Positions 21,275-35,065 of a stretch of 64,000 bases of DNA are shown piece after piece; position 1 is the stretch's first letter, and each line of letters begins with the position of its first letter. The translations under genes and the position numbers were made by a program. Source of the DNA: Nemopilema nomurai (lineage: Eukaryota; Cnidaria; Scyphozoa; Rhizostomeae; Rhizostomatidae); assembly GCA_003864495.1 (NCBI GenBank), contig PEDN01001354.1, forward strand, positions 124,001 to 188,000. Direction: 5' to 3'. The notes beneath the pieces were generated by a model. That model made no database searches and was not told the origin of the DNA. It was given only the letters and a program-made list of their open reading frames with translations.

Positions 21275-23199
21275 CTTTGGAATATGCAGTTTGACAGTTG
21301 CAGGAAGCGACTCAAGACTGAACAGTGAAAGGATGTGATGAATGCTTTTCAGTCTTCGTCTTATTTCGCTGCTTGTAATAAATTTGACAGAGTCGCATTA
21401 GTGTTTCAAGCAGTAAGTTGTCCGTTCAAATGGAACCAGATCTTTTGCCGTTTGCTTCATTTGCTGAGAATTTGGAGGTAAATTCTTTTTGGGGCTTCAA
21501 TTTGATTGGACAATCCATCGGTGGCCAGGGTTACTTCTTTTGAGAGGCTATAACATGGGTCACTGGAGGCGCTAAGTTTTACCGAATGAGGTGAATAGAT
21601 TGGCGAGTGATTGGCAAATGGTTGGCGAGCGATTGGCGAATCTTAGTTTTGTAACGAATCATGTAACGAGTACGAAGTCAGGTGATAGTAAATCTGAGAC
21701 TTTCGTTCAAACACATGTAATATGTTAAGTGATTTCTGAAATGATCAGTCTTTGAATTATCCAAATAAAGTGAAGTATGTTCATCTTATCTCTCTCCTTG
21801 TCGAACCGAAACGCAACCAATACATTTGTGGTAGACTCGTATGAAAATTGAAAAATTTTATCGTTCACTCCTTTCTTATTTCTATTTTGAAGCAAGTCTC
21901 AGCCTATTGCTTGGTAATCAGGTCATCTTGGCTATGTCTTTAACAATTCAATAGGGCTCGTATCGAATCAAGACACTTTCCTTATAGGCTGCGTTTACAC
22001 GAGAATTCTGGAACCGTACTGCGTGGAACGGGCTGTGTGGAACGGGCTGTGTAGATCGTTCCGAGTAAGTACGGGTAGGCTTCCCGTTTACACTATGTCG
22101 TTCACACAAGAAAGTTTGAAATTGGAGCTGCATGTATATTAGCTTATCATAATTTAAAGATAATAGCTTTTTTAATTGCTGTTATGCTGCTGTTTGTCGA
22201 AAACTCAAGAGCTATGACACCCAGACCTTGTAGGAGAAAAACAAGAAGTACCGGTTAGTGGTACCTAGTCTGGAGCAACTATGAAAATGAAAGGTTTCGA
22301 AAAGACTTTAAGAATGTTGAAGGAAACTTTTCAGTTCATTTTCAGTTCATTTTGGCCTACAGACTACTGACAGCGCAATCTCCGCCCCGTTTTAGAAGAT
22401 AAATTTCTCATGTTAATTGGTTCCTAATTAATGCATTGAGTTCGGCACATGAAGAATTTGACGTATAATTCGAAGCCGCTCCAGGGTCGAATAATGCGAC
22501 TGGACATGTCGCTCCAAATGAATCTGCCTCTCCGAATCATATCTGGCGTACCTATACAAGTTAAGCGTCGTTCTTGTCATGTACTTAATTCAGCAATTAG
22601 ATTCGGTGCATGAGAAGAGTGACGTTTGACCTAGACCTTACAATGTTCAAGAATGTCTTTTGCCAGCTTGACAGAACCACATCAAAGCCATTGCTAGAGA
22701 ATGAAGTTGGGATATGGAATTACGTTGCTTTGCCTGTTCGTTCGAGCACGCGATGAAACGCTAACGAAATGGTGAATTCTTGAGATATAATCGGCAGAAA
22801 TGAGTCGAGCCCTTCCATTATGATCTAGATACCTCTATGTACAAGAGCAGCATCTAGTTGCCAGACCCCTCAAAACGGTGCCGCTGCGCAGCCTATGATG
22901 GGGTCTGGTAACGGCTGATGACGTTTTTGACCTCTTGCTTACGGTAAGGTGACAGAATTGTGAAGTTTTTGTAGATGTCATTGTGTTTGGCTTTCTACAT
23001 CGTTATAAAGTGAACCTTCCTCATTATTATTTAATGTACATGCTGAACCTTGCTTTGGTTGCCCTGTGCAACTCTCACTTTGTTATGCTTTATTGTGTGT
23101 TATGTTATTGGAGGAGTTAGTTCTTGGATTGCAAGATAGCAAGAAAGAGGAGTGTCTTTATCATGAATTGGCCTACTGAATTAAGATAATATAACAGTT
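21275..23199. other. Upstream spacer type A of copy 4
   Basis: This is nearly identical to 10294-12216, with a CCAAT-like cluster at 21598-21642 and the hairpin at 22857-22912. No gene. Confidence 0.6.
21598..21642. promoter_or_regulatory. CCAAT-like cluster upstream of copy 4
   Basis: Four GATTGGCGAG-like units about 325-370 bp upstream of the start codon at 21274. Regulatory role is inferred. Confidence 0.4.
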
Positions 23200-23409
23200 A
23201 TCACTCGCCTACCTCCTACGTCATCACTCGTCTACCTTCTACGTCATCACTAGTCTACTTTCTACGTCATCATTCGTCTACCTTCTACGTCATCACACGC
23301 CTACCATTTACGTCATCACTCGTGTACCTTCTACGTCATCATTCGTCTACCTTCTACGTCATCACTCGTGTACCTCCTACGTCATCACTCAAGTACCTTT
23401 TACATCACT
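23200..23409. repeat. 23-bp CRE-like minisatellite (array 4)
   Basis: About nine 23-bp units, the duplicate of the array at 12217 minus one CA dinucleotide. Confidence 0.9.
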
Positions 23410-23829
23410 TATTTTTTTGTATCATCAAAACTATGTATCATTGCATTATTGTTCGAGAAAATTCTAGAGACATAGCTTCTATTTTTAGAATAAATATCAC
23501 AATCTAGAACATTCATGTCAGTCGAATAAATAGAATGTTATTGTATGGTTTAAGGGAAAAAGTTTTTAGTACGCAGATGCGAAGTACAACGGGTTAGAAT
23601 ACACAGGCCCATTTGTGCTGACTTCGAACTATGTGCCTAAGTCATCTCATTGACAAACGGCACAGAGAACATTCAGTGTCACGGGAAGGTCGAGGTGCAT
23701 GGGACTTTGATTCCCAACATCTGAATTTGAGGATAAAAATATGAAAACTTTGTAAAAAGTGATAAATTTAAGGAGCATCCAAAAGAGGGTAAGTCTAAAG
23801 ATGTTCGCAATGCCAAGTCATGTACAACA

Positions 23830-24140
23830 AACGGAAACCCAATTCAGCAGGGTCTATTGCGAAAAGTTTCAACATCAGTTGGGAATCGATAATGGCATCC
23901 TTTAGGAGTCAGGTCGTCCTGTAAATGATATGCCACGCTCCTATCTCCTTCATCGACACCTCAGCCAGTCAAAATGGCGAAAGGTTTTACCAAAGTTGTT
24001 GTTTGCCTTGAACGCCATTGAAAGCAAAGCTAACCGATGCATCCAGTTTGAAGATATATATGATAGATGCAGACGTTGGAGAAAAATGCAACTCGTGGGA
24101 GGACTAGATGAATCTGAAAAGCATAAACCACTGTAGTAAT
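23830..24140 (+). pseudogene. Ty3-like integrase relic
   Basis: This is the duplicate of the relics at 12.9 and 19.4 kb, with the 68-codon frame at 23930-24136 intact. The region 23410-23829 before it is featureless spacer. Confidence 0.45.
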
Positions 24141-24199
24141 ATCTGGAATTCTGCACCATACATACCTGCTTTTCTAAACAACAACAAAACAAACAAGTT

Positions 24200-24607
24200 T
24201 TCAAATCTCTAATCCTAGAAAGACTCTTATCCACAAAGTACAGAATGCAGCTACTTCTCCAAATGCCTCTTTGATGAAGACGAATTCCCTCCGGTTTTGC
24301 CAAGCGCACACGCGAGTTCGCAGAAACACAATGCACAGAATATGCAGAAAGTACCAGAGACAATCCAGACCAGAAGTGCCATTCCCATTGTGGCTGTCTC
24401 TCTAGCTACCAGACTTGGCGAAATGAATACACCGGATCCAAACAGAATACCAACCACGTAGGCAAATGCTTGCCAAAAGCCGATACTTTTTGCAAGCCCT
24501 TTGCCACTCGTGGAAGACAGAAATAACGATGCTTGGGAAGTCGACAGATCTTGAGGTTCCTGCGACGCGAGCACTGAAGTCGATTCGGAGCTTATGACGG
24601 TAGCCAT
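24200..24607 (-). pseudogene. 5' fragment of SLC7 transporter (copy 5)
   Basis: This is the duplicate of 13218-13625 with the same internal deletion breakpoint. One C is missing from the CCCC run near 24288, which shifts the frame right after GKTGG. The N-tail is the ESTSVL variant. Confidence 0.9.
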
Positions 24608-26626
24608 CTTTTGAATACGCAGTTTGACAGTTGTAGGAATGGTCTCAAGACTGAACAGTGAAAGGATGTGATAAATGCTTTTAAGTCTTCGTCTTATTTC
24701 GCTGCTTGTAATAAACGTTGACAGAGTCCCATTAGTGTTTCAAGTAGTAAGTTGTCCGTTCAAATGAAACCAACTCTTTTGCTGCTTGCTTCATTTGTTG
24801 AGAAATTTAAGGTAAATTCCTTTTATAGCTTAAATTTGATTGGACAATCCATCGGTTGCCAGGGTTATTTCTTTTCAAAAGGCTATAACATGGTTCACTG
24901 GAGGCGCTCAGGTTTACCTAATTTAGTCGGCAACTGTAATCAAAACTTTTGAATTAACTATCTCCCCTGCTGCAGACTGTCTGTAAAAACTTAAGGTGCG
25001 CCAAGAGCACAAAATTCTGAAATATGGAACATCAAGTAAAGCACCCATTGCTAGGGAAGCATTTAATGCACCCTTTTCGTTGGTTCTTCTGAAGGAACAA
25101 ATTTTCAGCACTTCGAAGTTTATTCCCTCTTGCATTTAGGAAATGACGTTATAACAAATCAATCAATCTTGAGCACTTAATTATCAAAATGAAGATAAGA
25201 GCAAATTGAAATAAAAATGTGTAATATTAAAACTCCAACAAAGAATAAATGACTCATTGTAATTAATTTCTAATAAAGCACACATCGAGTAAGGGGTTGA
25301 CTATGCCGTATTCACCAAAGAATTACTCAATTATCATCGTTTGCAATGACACTGGTAAATATTTGTTGTCAGTGAGACATGCCCCTAAGATATAAGAATT
25401 TAATAAGCGTCCTGGTTTAATCAAACTGTTGACCTATCAAACTGTCAAACTATTAGCCAAGATTTGGCATGTTCTTTCAATTCCTTTTCCACCCTTCTCT
25501 AGTGTAAGAGATTCCACCCCGGTTTTGCAGTCACTAGGGCTGAGTCCCCTTAGGACTGGAACTTCGAGCAAGATAAGCGAAGATGGCAGACTCTAATGGA
25601 TAAAACGAAGCCCCAAGTTAGTTAAGCATGATACTTTCTTTACCAGAAAATATACAAAACCATGAAAAGAAATCATTGGTCCAAGACTTTTGCTCCATTC
25701 TTGCAATAGGTGCCGGTTAAAGTACAAATACCACTCCCTTCAAGTACCGAGTCAGGTGATAGTAAATCTGAGACTTCCGTTCAAACACATGTAATATGGT
25801 AAGTGATTACTGAAATGATCAGTCTTTGAATTATCCAAATAAAGTGAAGTATGTTCATCTTATCTCTCTTCTTGCCGAACCGAGACGCAACCGTTACAGT
25901 TGTGGTAAAATGAATGATTTTATCGTTCACTCCTTTCTCATTTCTATTTTGAAGCAAATCTTAGCCCATTGCTTGGTAATCAGGTCATCTTGGTATTGTC
26001 TATAACAATTCAGTACGGCTCGTATCGAATCAAGACATTTTCCATAAAGGCTGCGTATACACGAGGATTCTGGAACACGGATCTGCGTAGATACGGATAG
26101 GCTTCCCGTTTACACTATGTCTTTGAAACCATACTGCGCAGAACCGTTTCGGTTTATCCGTTCACGAGGACATTGATTATGAAAGCAACCAGCCCTGCAG
26201 ATGAGAACACAAAACCAATCACTGTCGCTCTACTTGAGAATCTCCTCTCCACCTTGATATTCTTCTAAGAGCAATCCCGGTAGAAACTCTCCACGCAGCA
26301 TCGAAACAGCTTCTTGCAAGGATTAGAGCATTAGGAAACGACCTGTTGCAACTATATTCATTGCGGGACCATATTTTAGTTCACATTGTAGCCACTTATA
26401 AATCCATGTTCATAAAACAGTTCAGCATTCAGTAATGGCAGTCATTATCAGGGCTTTGCTAAAGTAAGTAAACCAAAAGGGTCTAACTGCAAGAAAACTC
26501 CAAGTGAACTCAAAGAGCATGATGGGTATGTAAAATCCCAGAACCAGAAGGGTATGCCCTAAGGCCGGGGCCCACAGCATAGGTAATACATATGGTGCCT
26601 GAAAGGTATGTTCTAAGTCTGGGTCT
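24608..26626. other. Spacer type B, duplicate
   Basis: This is nearly identical to 13626-15639, with a handful of substitutions and short indels. No gene is recognised. Confidence 0.55.
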
Positions 26627-26925
26627 ATGCCCGAAGCATGAAGGGTGGGTCCTATATTCCGAGCATGAAGAGTGGGTCCTATGTTCGGAGCATTAAGGGT
26701 GGGTTCTATATCAGAAGCATTAAGGGTGGGTTATATAGAAGGATTAAGGGTGGGTTCTATATCAGAAGCATTAAGGGTGGGTTCTATATTCGAAGCATGA
26801 AGGGTGGGTCCTATGCTCGGAGCATGAAAGGTCGGTCCTATGTTCGGAGAATGAAAGGTCGGTCCTATGCTCGGATCATGAAGGGTGGGTCTTTTATTCC
26901 GAGCATGAAGAGTAGGTCCTGGAGT
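26627..26925. repeat. 27-bp minisatellite, small array (duplicate)
   Basis: About eleven units, the duplicate of 15640-15945, with a 3-bp deletion in one unit. Confidence 0.9.
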
Positions 26926-27833
26926 TTATGAATGGACAGACAGCAAAACGGGGCTTTGTTTGTTGGTAAGTCGTGGTGAGTGAAAGCAGTACGTTCAGAT
27001 GAGACTTCAGCAGGTCTTGGGCAGTCCCCATACTAGTCCCCTCCCATTCCTCCCAACTCCTGTTCTGCAAGGGAGAAGCCTGCAGAAGACCAGCCGATTG
27101 ACATGCCAAAATACAAAACATCGGTTCCCTTTGTCATAGTGAATGCACACACGGAGCTGTTGCATACTTGCATCAACGTGGGCCGAAGTGTGATCACACT
27201 ACCCAATGGAATGCGGGTGGTGAAGAGGACATACAAAACTGTTGGCACTGATAGAGGTACCAATGCAAGGCGTTCTGCGCACAATTGTCTGGTTTCATAA
27301 GTTTTATCGTGGTCCACCGATGACAATCTCTGACAATGCATGACTATGGCTCAGCTGCAAATTGGCTTGACAAACCATGCAAGGGGGACATGCAAAGTTC
27401 TTCTGAGCAATTTGGGTATTTCATGGCGATTCAATCTCATATGGGATGCTAGATAACGTGGCTTCATTTGGCACATGATGGGTCAGGTGAAGAATGTATT
27501 GAAGAAGGGCATTTGATGGTCACACGTAACATTTCGAGACCTCGGCGAGATGATGTTAGACATTGAACTCTGTTTCAACATAGACCTTTCAAGGAACAGG
27601 TCATGGGTTGGAGCCCTTAATAACGCTCAAGATGAGACGTCACCAAAAACTTATTTGAACAAGTTCTTTGTGGTACAAACTTCACAATGGCTGGAAAAAG
27701 CAGAACTAGTTTACTAGTTCACTATTAAAAAACATATTCTTAAAATTAATGAATGTTAGCCACATAAAATAAATATCACCAAAAAAACTTTCAAACATAA
27801 AATTAGCCAAATATGTGCAGAATCGGTAGCCAT
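26926..27833 (-). pseudogene. Spacer B antisense frame (broken) and start-codon relic
   Basis: The antisense open frame of 15910-16401 is interrupted here by a 2-base deletion in the CCCATTCC run near 27047. At 27824-27827 the CGGT microhomology junction again joins spacer B to a transporter start codon (27831-27833) with no coding sequence left. Confidence 0.7.
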
Positions 27834-29689
27834 CTTTGGAATACGCAGTCTTCGTCTCACTTGGCTGCTTGTAATATATTTGACAGAGTCGCATTAGTGT
27901 TTCAAGCAAGAAGTTGTCCGTTCAAATGGAAACAGATCTTTTGCCGTTTGCTTCATTTGCTGAGATTTTGGAGGTAAATTCTTTTTGGGGCTTCAATTTG
28001 ATTGGACAATCCATCGGTGGCCAGGGTTACTTCTTTTGAGAGGCTATAACATGGGTCACTGGAGGCGCTAAGCTTTACCCAATGAGGTGAATAGATTGGC
28101 GAGTGATTGGCAAGTGGTTGGCGAGCGATTGGCGAATCTTAGTTTTGTAACGAATAATGTAACGAGTACGGAGTCAGGTGATAGTAAATCTGAGACTTCC
28201 GTTCAAACACATGTAATATGGTAAGTGATTTCTGAAATGATCAGTCTCTGAAATATAAAGTGAAGTATGTTCATCTTATCTCTCTCCTTGCCGAACCGAA
28301 ACGCAACCAATACATTTGTGGTAGACTCGTATGAAAATTGAAAAATTTTATCGTTCACTCCTTTCTTATTTCTATTTTGAAGCAAGTCTCAGCCTATTGC
28401 TTGGTAATCAGGTCATCTTGGCTATGTCTTTAACAATTCAATAGGGCTCGTATCGAATCAAGACACTTTCCTTATAGGCTGCGTTTACACGAGAATTCTG
28501 GAACCGTACTGCGTGGAACGGGCTGTGTGGAACGGGCTGTGTGGATCGTTCCGAGTAAGTACGGGTAGGCTTCCCGTTTACACTATGTCGTTCACACAAG
28601 AAAGTTTGAAATTGGAGCTGCATGTATATTAGCTTATCATAATTTAAAGATAATAGCTTTTTCAATTGCTGTTATGCTGCTGTTTGTCGAAAACTCAAGA
28701 GCTATGACACCCAGACCTTGTAGGAGAAAAACAAGAAGTACCGGTTAGTGGGACCTAGTCTGGAGCAACTATGAAAATGAAAGGTTTCGAAAAGACTTCT
28801 AGAATGTTGAAGGAAACTTTTCAGTTCATTTTCAGTTCATTTTGGCCTACAGACTACTGACTGCGCAATCTCCGCCCCGTTTTAGAAGATAAATTACTCA
28901 TGTTAATTGGTTCCTAATTAATGCATTGAGTTCGGCACATGAAGAATTTGACGTATAATTCGAAGCCGCTCCAGGGTCGAATAATGCGACTGGACATGTC
29001 GCTCCAAATGAATCTGCCTCTCCGAATCATATCTGGCGTACCTATACAAGTTAAGCGTCGCTCTTGTCATGTACTTAATTCAGCAATTAGATTCGGTGCA
29101 TGAGAAGAGTGACGTTTGACCTAGGCCTTACAATGTTCAAGAATGTCTTTTGCCAGCTTGACAGAACCACATCAAAGCCATTGCTAGAGAATGAAGTTGG
29201 GATATGGAATTACGTTGCTTTGCCTGTTCGTTCGAGCACGCGATGAAACGCTAACGAAATGGTGGATTCTTGAGTTACAATCGGCAGAAATGAGTCGAGC
29301 CCTTCCATTATGATCTAGATACCTCTATGTACAAGAGCAGCATCTAGTTGCCAGACCCTCAAAACGGTGCCGCTGCGCAGCCTATGATGGGGTCTGGTAA
29401 CGGCTGATGACGTTTTTGACCTCTTGCTTACGGTAAGGTGACAGAATTGTGAAGTTTTTGTAGATGTCATTGTGTTTGGCTTTCTACATCGTTATAAAGT
29501 GAACCTTCCTCATTATTATTTAATGTACATGCTGAACCTTGCTTTGGTTGCCCTGTGCAACTCTCACTTTGTTATGCTTTATTGTGTGTTATGTTATTGG
29601 AGGAGTTAGTTCTTGGATTGCAAGATAGCAAGAAAGAGGAGTGTCTTTATCATGAATTGGCCTACTGAATTAAGATAATATAACAGTTA
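27834..29689. other. Spacer type A after the second relic
   Basis: This duplicates 16871-18708. It contains an orphan CCAAT-like cluster at 28094-28138 and the hairpin at 29347-29401. No gene. Confidence 0.6.
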
Positions 29690-29899
29690 TCACTCGCCTA
29701 CCTCCTACGTCATCACTCGTCTACCTTCTACGTCATCACTAGTCTACTTTCTACGTCATCATTCGTCTACCTTCTACGTCATCACACGCCTACCATTTAC
29801 GTCATCACTCGTGTACCTTCTACGTCATCATTCGTCTACCTTCTACGTCATCACTCGTGTACCTCCTACGTCATCACTCAAGTACCTTTTACATCACTT
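29690..29899. repeat. 23-bp CRE-like minisatellite (array 5)
   Basis: About nine units of 23 bp, the duplicate of 18709-18920. It is followed to 30320 by featureless spacer. Confidence 0.9.
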
Positions 29900-30319
29900 A
29901 TTTTTTTGTATCATCAAAACTATGTATCATTGCATTATTGTTCGAGAAAATTCTAGAGACATAGCTTCTATTTTTAGAATAAATATCACAATCTAGAACA
30001 TTCATGTCAGTCGAATAAATAAAATGTTATTGTATGGTTTAAGGGAAAAAGTTTTTAGTACACAGATGCGAAGTACAACGGGTTAGAATACACAGGCCCA
30101 TTTGTGCTGACTTCGAACTATGGGCCTAAGTCATCTCATTGACAAACGGCACAGAGAACATTCAGTGTCACGGAAGGTCGAGGTGCATGGGACTTTGATT
30201 CCCAACATCTGAATTTGAGGATAAAAATATGAAAACTTTGTAAAAAGTGATAAATTTAAGGAGCATCCAAAAGAGGGTAAGTCTAAAGATGTTCGCAATG
30301 CCAAGTCATGTACAACAAA

Positions 30320-30625
30320 CGGAAACCCAATTCAGCAGGGTCTATTGCGAAAAGTTTCAACATCAGTTGGGAATCGATAATGGCATCCTTTAGGAGTCAG
30401 GTCGTCCTGTAAATGATATGCCACGCTCCTATCTCCTTCATCGTCACCTCAGCCAGTCAAAATGGCGAAAGGTTTTACCAAAGTTGTTGTTTGCCTTGAA
30501 CGCAATTGAAAGCAAAGCTAACCGATGCATCCAGTTTGAAGATATATATGATAGATGCAGACGTTGGAGAAAAATGCAACTCGTGGGAGGACAGGATGAA
30601 TCTGAAAAGCATAAACCACTGTAGT
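30320..30625 (+). pseudogene. Ty3-like integrase relic
   Basis: This is the duplicate of 19340-19650, with the same 68-codon frame at 30418-30624. Confidence 0.45.
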
Positions 30626-30688
30626 AATATCTGCAATTCTGCACCATACATACCTGTTTTTCTAAACAACAACAAAACAAACAAGTTT

Positions 30689-32250
30689 TTAAAGAATCGT
30701 ACTTTCTACCTCACTGTTTCCCTCCTTTTCATCTTTTGCTACATAGGTACACTTCACCAAATTAAAACGCGAGAGTATCCACGTGTAGAACTTGCGCTTC
30801 GATCTACACAGCCATTCTGGAGCGCAGTCGTGATCTTTGACCACTGCAAAATACACTGGAATCGCCGCCAGAACGAAACCAAGGCAAATGCTACTTTCAA
30901 CGGTTTTTTTATGAATGGAGTTATTAGGAGATAAAGGGATAATAATGTCATCACTATCGGGTTGGCGATCCAAACTTTGAAGGGCCTTGGCAGGTCAGGT
31001 TGACGCACCCGCAGGACAATGACACTCAATATTGCAAGGCCGTATGAGAGCCAAGCTGCAAAAGAAAAATACACGAGAAGCCGCTGGGTACCAGCTCCTA
31101 GGGCGAGAATCCAAACCACGGACAGGAGAGAAAGACTTAGTACTGCTGGCAAGGGTGTTCTTCTGTCACTGTGGATGTATGACAATGGCTCAGGCAAATG
31201 TCCCTCCCGGGAGGCAGAAAGGACTAGCCGGGCGCATATAAAGTTGGATCCATTGATGGCACTGAGGCAAGAGAAGGCAGCAGCCAGTGGAACTAACAGG
31301 GCAACGTTTTTACCAAAAATCTTTGTCACAAATAGCGTGAACACAGTGGAAGATCCTGCGATTTCCGAGTGAGTTAGAACTGCCAACAGTGACAGGTTTA
31401 CAGATACATAACACACAATTACGAAAGTGACTCCACTAAGAAGAGCTAGTCGAAGATTTCGATTTGGGTCTTGTAGTTCTTCAGTGATAGTGCATATTAT
31501 GCCCCAACCATCGTATGCCCAGAGACCGTTGTAAAATGCAATGCTAAGGCTACCAGCATCCACTTTGTCGAAACCATCAAACATTGACACGTAATTCTGG
31601 GTGTGTCCGGTGGAAACTTTCCATATTCCTAATGCAATAAAGAACAGTACTGATATTGACTGAATTGCTGTGAAAAACACTTGACTTTTTCCAACAAAAG
31701 ATGCGCTGAAAATGTTGATGATGGCTGAAATTACAATAGCAGCTACAGCAACACCTTTCACTATCCATGTGCCATCTGAGGATGTGACGTCATGAAATGG
31801 ACCAACAATGTATTCGCCGATAGATATGCCTAGAACTGCCATTCCAGCAGGAATAGAAAGAAAGACCGTAATCCACATTGTACAGAATGCAGCTACTTCT
31901 CCAAATGCCTCTTTGATGAAAACAAATTCTCCTCCGGTTTTGCCAAGCGCACACGCGAGTTCGCAGAAACACAATGCACAGAATATGCAGAAAGTACCAG
32001 AGACAATCCAGACCAGAAGTGCCATTCCCATCGTGGTTGTCTCTCTAGCTACCAGACTTGGCGAAATGAATACACCGGATCCAAACAGAATACCAACCAC
32101 GTAAGCAAATGCTTGCCAAAAACCGAGACTTCTTGCAAGACCTCTGAAATTCCTTGAAGACAGTAATAACGGTGGCTGGGAAGTCGACAGATCTTGACGC
32201 TGCTGCGACGCGAGCAGTGAAGTCGATTCGGAGCTTTTGACGGTAGCCAT
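30689..32250 (-). pseudogene. SLC7 (SLC7A9-like) transporter with one frameshift (copy 6)
   Basis: The frame is intact from the start at 32250 through TM11, but one C is missing from the CCGG near 30900 (CAACGG instead of CAACCGG). The last about 70 residues are therefore out of frame and the predicted product is 498 residues with an altered C-terminus. The original C-terminal frame persists at 30689-30973. All core motifs are present (GSGVFISP, NGLWAYDGWG, SREGHLP, ExxxLL). The lesion could be a sequencing or assembly error, in which case this is a sixth functional gene. Confidence 0.85.
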
Positions 32251-33639
32251 CTTTGGAATATGCAGTTTGACAGTTGCAGGAAGCGACTCAAGACTGAACA
32301 GTGAAAGGATGTGATGAATGCTTTTCAGTCTTCGTCTTATTTCGCTACTTGTAATAAATTTGACAGAGTCGCATTAGTGTTTCAAGCAGTAAGTTGTCCG
32401 TTCAAATGGAACCAGATCTTTTGCCGTTTGCTTCATTTGCTGAGATTTTGGAGGTAAATTCTTTTTGGGGCTTCAATTTGATTGGACAATCCATCGGTGG
32501 CCAGGGTTACTTCTTTTGAGAGGCTATAACATGGGTCACTGGAGGCGCTAAGCTTTACCCAATGAGGTGAATAGATTGGCGAGTGATTGGCAAGTGGTTG
32601 GCGAGCGATTGGCGAATCTTAGTTTTGTAACGAATAATGTAACGAGTACGGAGTCAGGTGATAGTAAATCTGAGACTTCCGTTCAAACACATGTAATATG
32701 GTAAGTGATTTCTGAAATGATCAGTCTTTGAATTATCCAAATAAAGTGAAGTATGTTCATCTTATCTCTCTCCTTGCCGAACCAAAACGCAACCATTACA
32801 GTTGTGGTAGACTCTTATGAAAATTGAATGATTTTATCGTTCACTCCTTTCTTATTTCTATTTTGAAGCAAATCTTAGCCCATTGCTTGGTAATCAGGTC
32901 AGCTTGGCATTGTCTTTAACAATTCAGTACGGCTCGTATCGAATTAAGACATTTTCCATAAAGGCTGCGTATACACGAGGATTCTGGAACACGGATCTGC
33001 GTATATACGGATAGGCTTCCCGTTTACACTATGTCTTTGAAACCATACTGTGCAGAACCGTTTCGCTTTATCCGTTCACGAGGACATTGATTATGAAAGC
33101 AACCAGCCCTGCAGATGAGAATGCAACACCAATCACTGTCGCTCTACTTGAGAATCTCCTCTCCACCTTGATATTCTTCTAAGATCAATCCCAGTAGAAA
33201 CTCTCCACGCAGCATCGAAGCAGCTTCTTGCAAGGATTAGAGCATTAGGAAACGACCTGTTGCAACTATATTCATTGCGGGGCCATATTTTAGTTCACAT
33301 TGTAGCCACTTATAAATCCATGTTGATAAAAACAGTTCAGCATTCAGTAATGACAGTCATTATCAGGGCTTTGCTAAAGTAAGTAAACCAAAAGGGTTTA
33401 AGAGACTGTTGTTATCAAAAAATAGTATTGGAGAAATGGTAGACGAAGAAGCTAATGACAACACACTCAAGAGAACAACCAATGTATCTTCCATCAAAGC
33501 AAATCAAAATCTAAAACTCCAAGAGCATGATGGGTATGTAAAATCCCAGAACCAGAAGGGTATGCCCTAAGGCCGGTGCCCACAGGATAAGTAATACATA
33601 TGGTGCCTGAAAGGTATGTTCTAAGTCTGGGGTCTATGC
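32251..33639. other. Upstream spacer of copy 6
   Basis: It starts as type A (CCAAT-like cluster at 32574-32618) and switches to type B sequence near 32800-32900. An extra stretch near 33400-33530 is not in the other spacers. No gene. Confidence 0.55.
32574..32618. promoter_or_regulatory. CCAAT-like cluster upstream of copy 6
   Basis: Four GATTGGCGAG-like units about 325-370 bp upstream of the start codon at 32250. Confidence 0.4.
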
Positions 33640-33772
33640 ACGAAGCATGAAGGGTGGGTCCTATATTCCGAGCATGAAGAGTGGGTCCTATGTTCGGAGC
33701 ATGAAAGGTTGGTCCTATGCTTGGATCATGAAAGTTGGGTCTTTTATTCCGAGCATGAAGAGTAGGTCCTGG
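33640..33772. repeat. 27-bp minisatellite, short array
   Basis: About five units related to the 15640 array. It is shorter, which shows that repeat number varies between spacers. Confidence 0.85.
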
Positions 33773-35065
33773 AGTTTATGAATGGACAGGCAGCAAAACG
33801 GAGCTTTGTTTGTTGGTAAGTCGTGGTGAGTGAAAGCAGTACGTTCAGATGAGACTTCAGCAGGTCTTGGGCAGTCCCCATACTAGTCCCCTCCCATTCC
33901 CCTCCCAAATCCTGTTCTGCAAGGGAGAAGCCTGCAGAAGACCAGCCGATTGACATGCCAAAATACAAAACATCGGTTCCCTTTGTCATAGTGAATGCAC
34001 ACACGGAGCTGTTGCATACTTGCAACAACGTGGGCCGAAGTGTGGTCACACTACCCAACGAAATGAAGGTGGTGAAGATGACATACAGAACTGTTGGCAC
34101 TGATAGAGGTACCAATGCAAGGCGTTCTGCGCACTATTGTCTGGTTTCATAAGTTTTAGCGTGGTCCACCGATGACAATATCTGACAATGCATGACCTTG
34201 GGCTCAGCTGTAAATTGACTTGACAAACCATGCAACGGGGGACATACAAAGTTCTTCTGAGCAATTTGGGTATTTCATGGCGATTCAATCTCATATGGGA
34301 TGCTAGATAACGTGGCTTCATTTGGCACATGATGGGTCAGGTAAAGAATGTATTGAAGAAGGGTATTTGATGGTCACACGTAACATTTCGAGAACTTGGC
34401 GAGATGATGTTAGACATTGAACTCTGTTTTAACATAGTCCTTTCAATGAACAGGTCATGGGTTGGAGCCCTTAATAACGCTCAAGATGAGACGTCACCAA
34501 AAACTTATTTTAACAAGTTCTTTGTGGTACAAACTTCACAATGGCTGGAAAAAGCAGAACTAGTTTACTAGTTCACTATTAAAAAACTTATTCTAAAAAT
34601 TCTTGAATGTTAGCCACATAAAATAAACATCAACAAAAAGAACTTTCCGATATTAAAAATTCGCCAAATATGTTCAGAATCGGTGCTAACGAATCACTGT
34701 TAGTTTATTTCTGTTCGTAAAGTTATGAACGTAGACCAAAAATAAAGAGGTTTAATGGGGAAAGAGCCTATTGGATATGCATATTGGATATCATGTATTA
34801 TTATGTATTATTGGATATAACCAAAAGCTGGCAAAAATAAATTAGACAGTTGTAAATAAAAAACCACGCGAGAGTCTGTGGAAAAACAAGAGTATCTGTC
34901 GCAAAAAAGTACTTCAATTTCGCTAAATCTATATAGTGTCATCACGAAAACAAGAAAACTACAAAACTGCATAAAGATCATTCAACAAAGTTCGAATGAA
35001 AACAATAGATTGAAATGGCACCAAAAAAAGATGACAAAAAGCGATAGACTAACCAGCTTTTGAGT
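33773..35065. other. Spacer type B, 3' part
   Basis: It contains the antisense open frame (33744-34115) and the full 3' part missing from the relic loci, including a TATTGGATATGCATATTGG block near 34770 and the direct 3' flank of copy 7. No recognised gene. Confidence 0.55.

Larger units (their letters stand above)
20408..31384. repeat. Second copy of the tandem duplication unit of about 10.98 kb
   Basis: This matches 9427-20407 at an offset of about 10,976-10,982. It ends inside the transporter gene at 30.7-32.25 kb, at the position equivalent to the internal junction. Confidence 0.9.
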
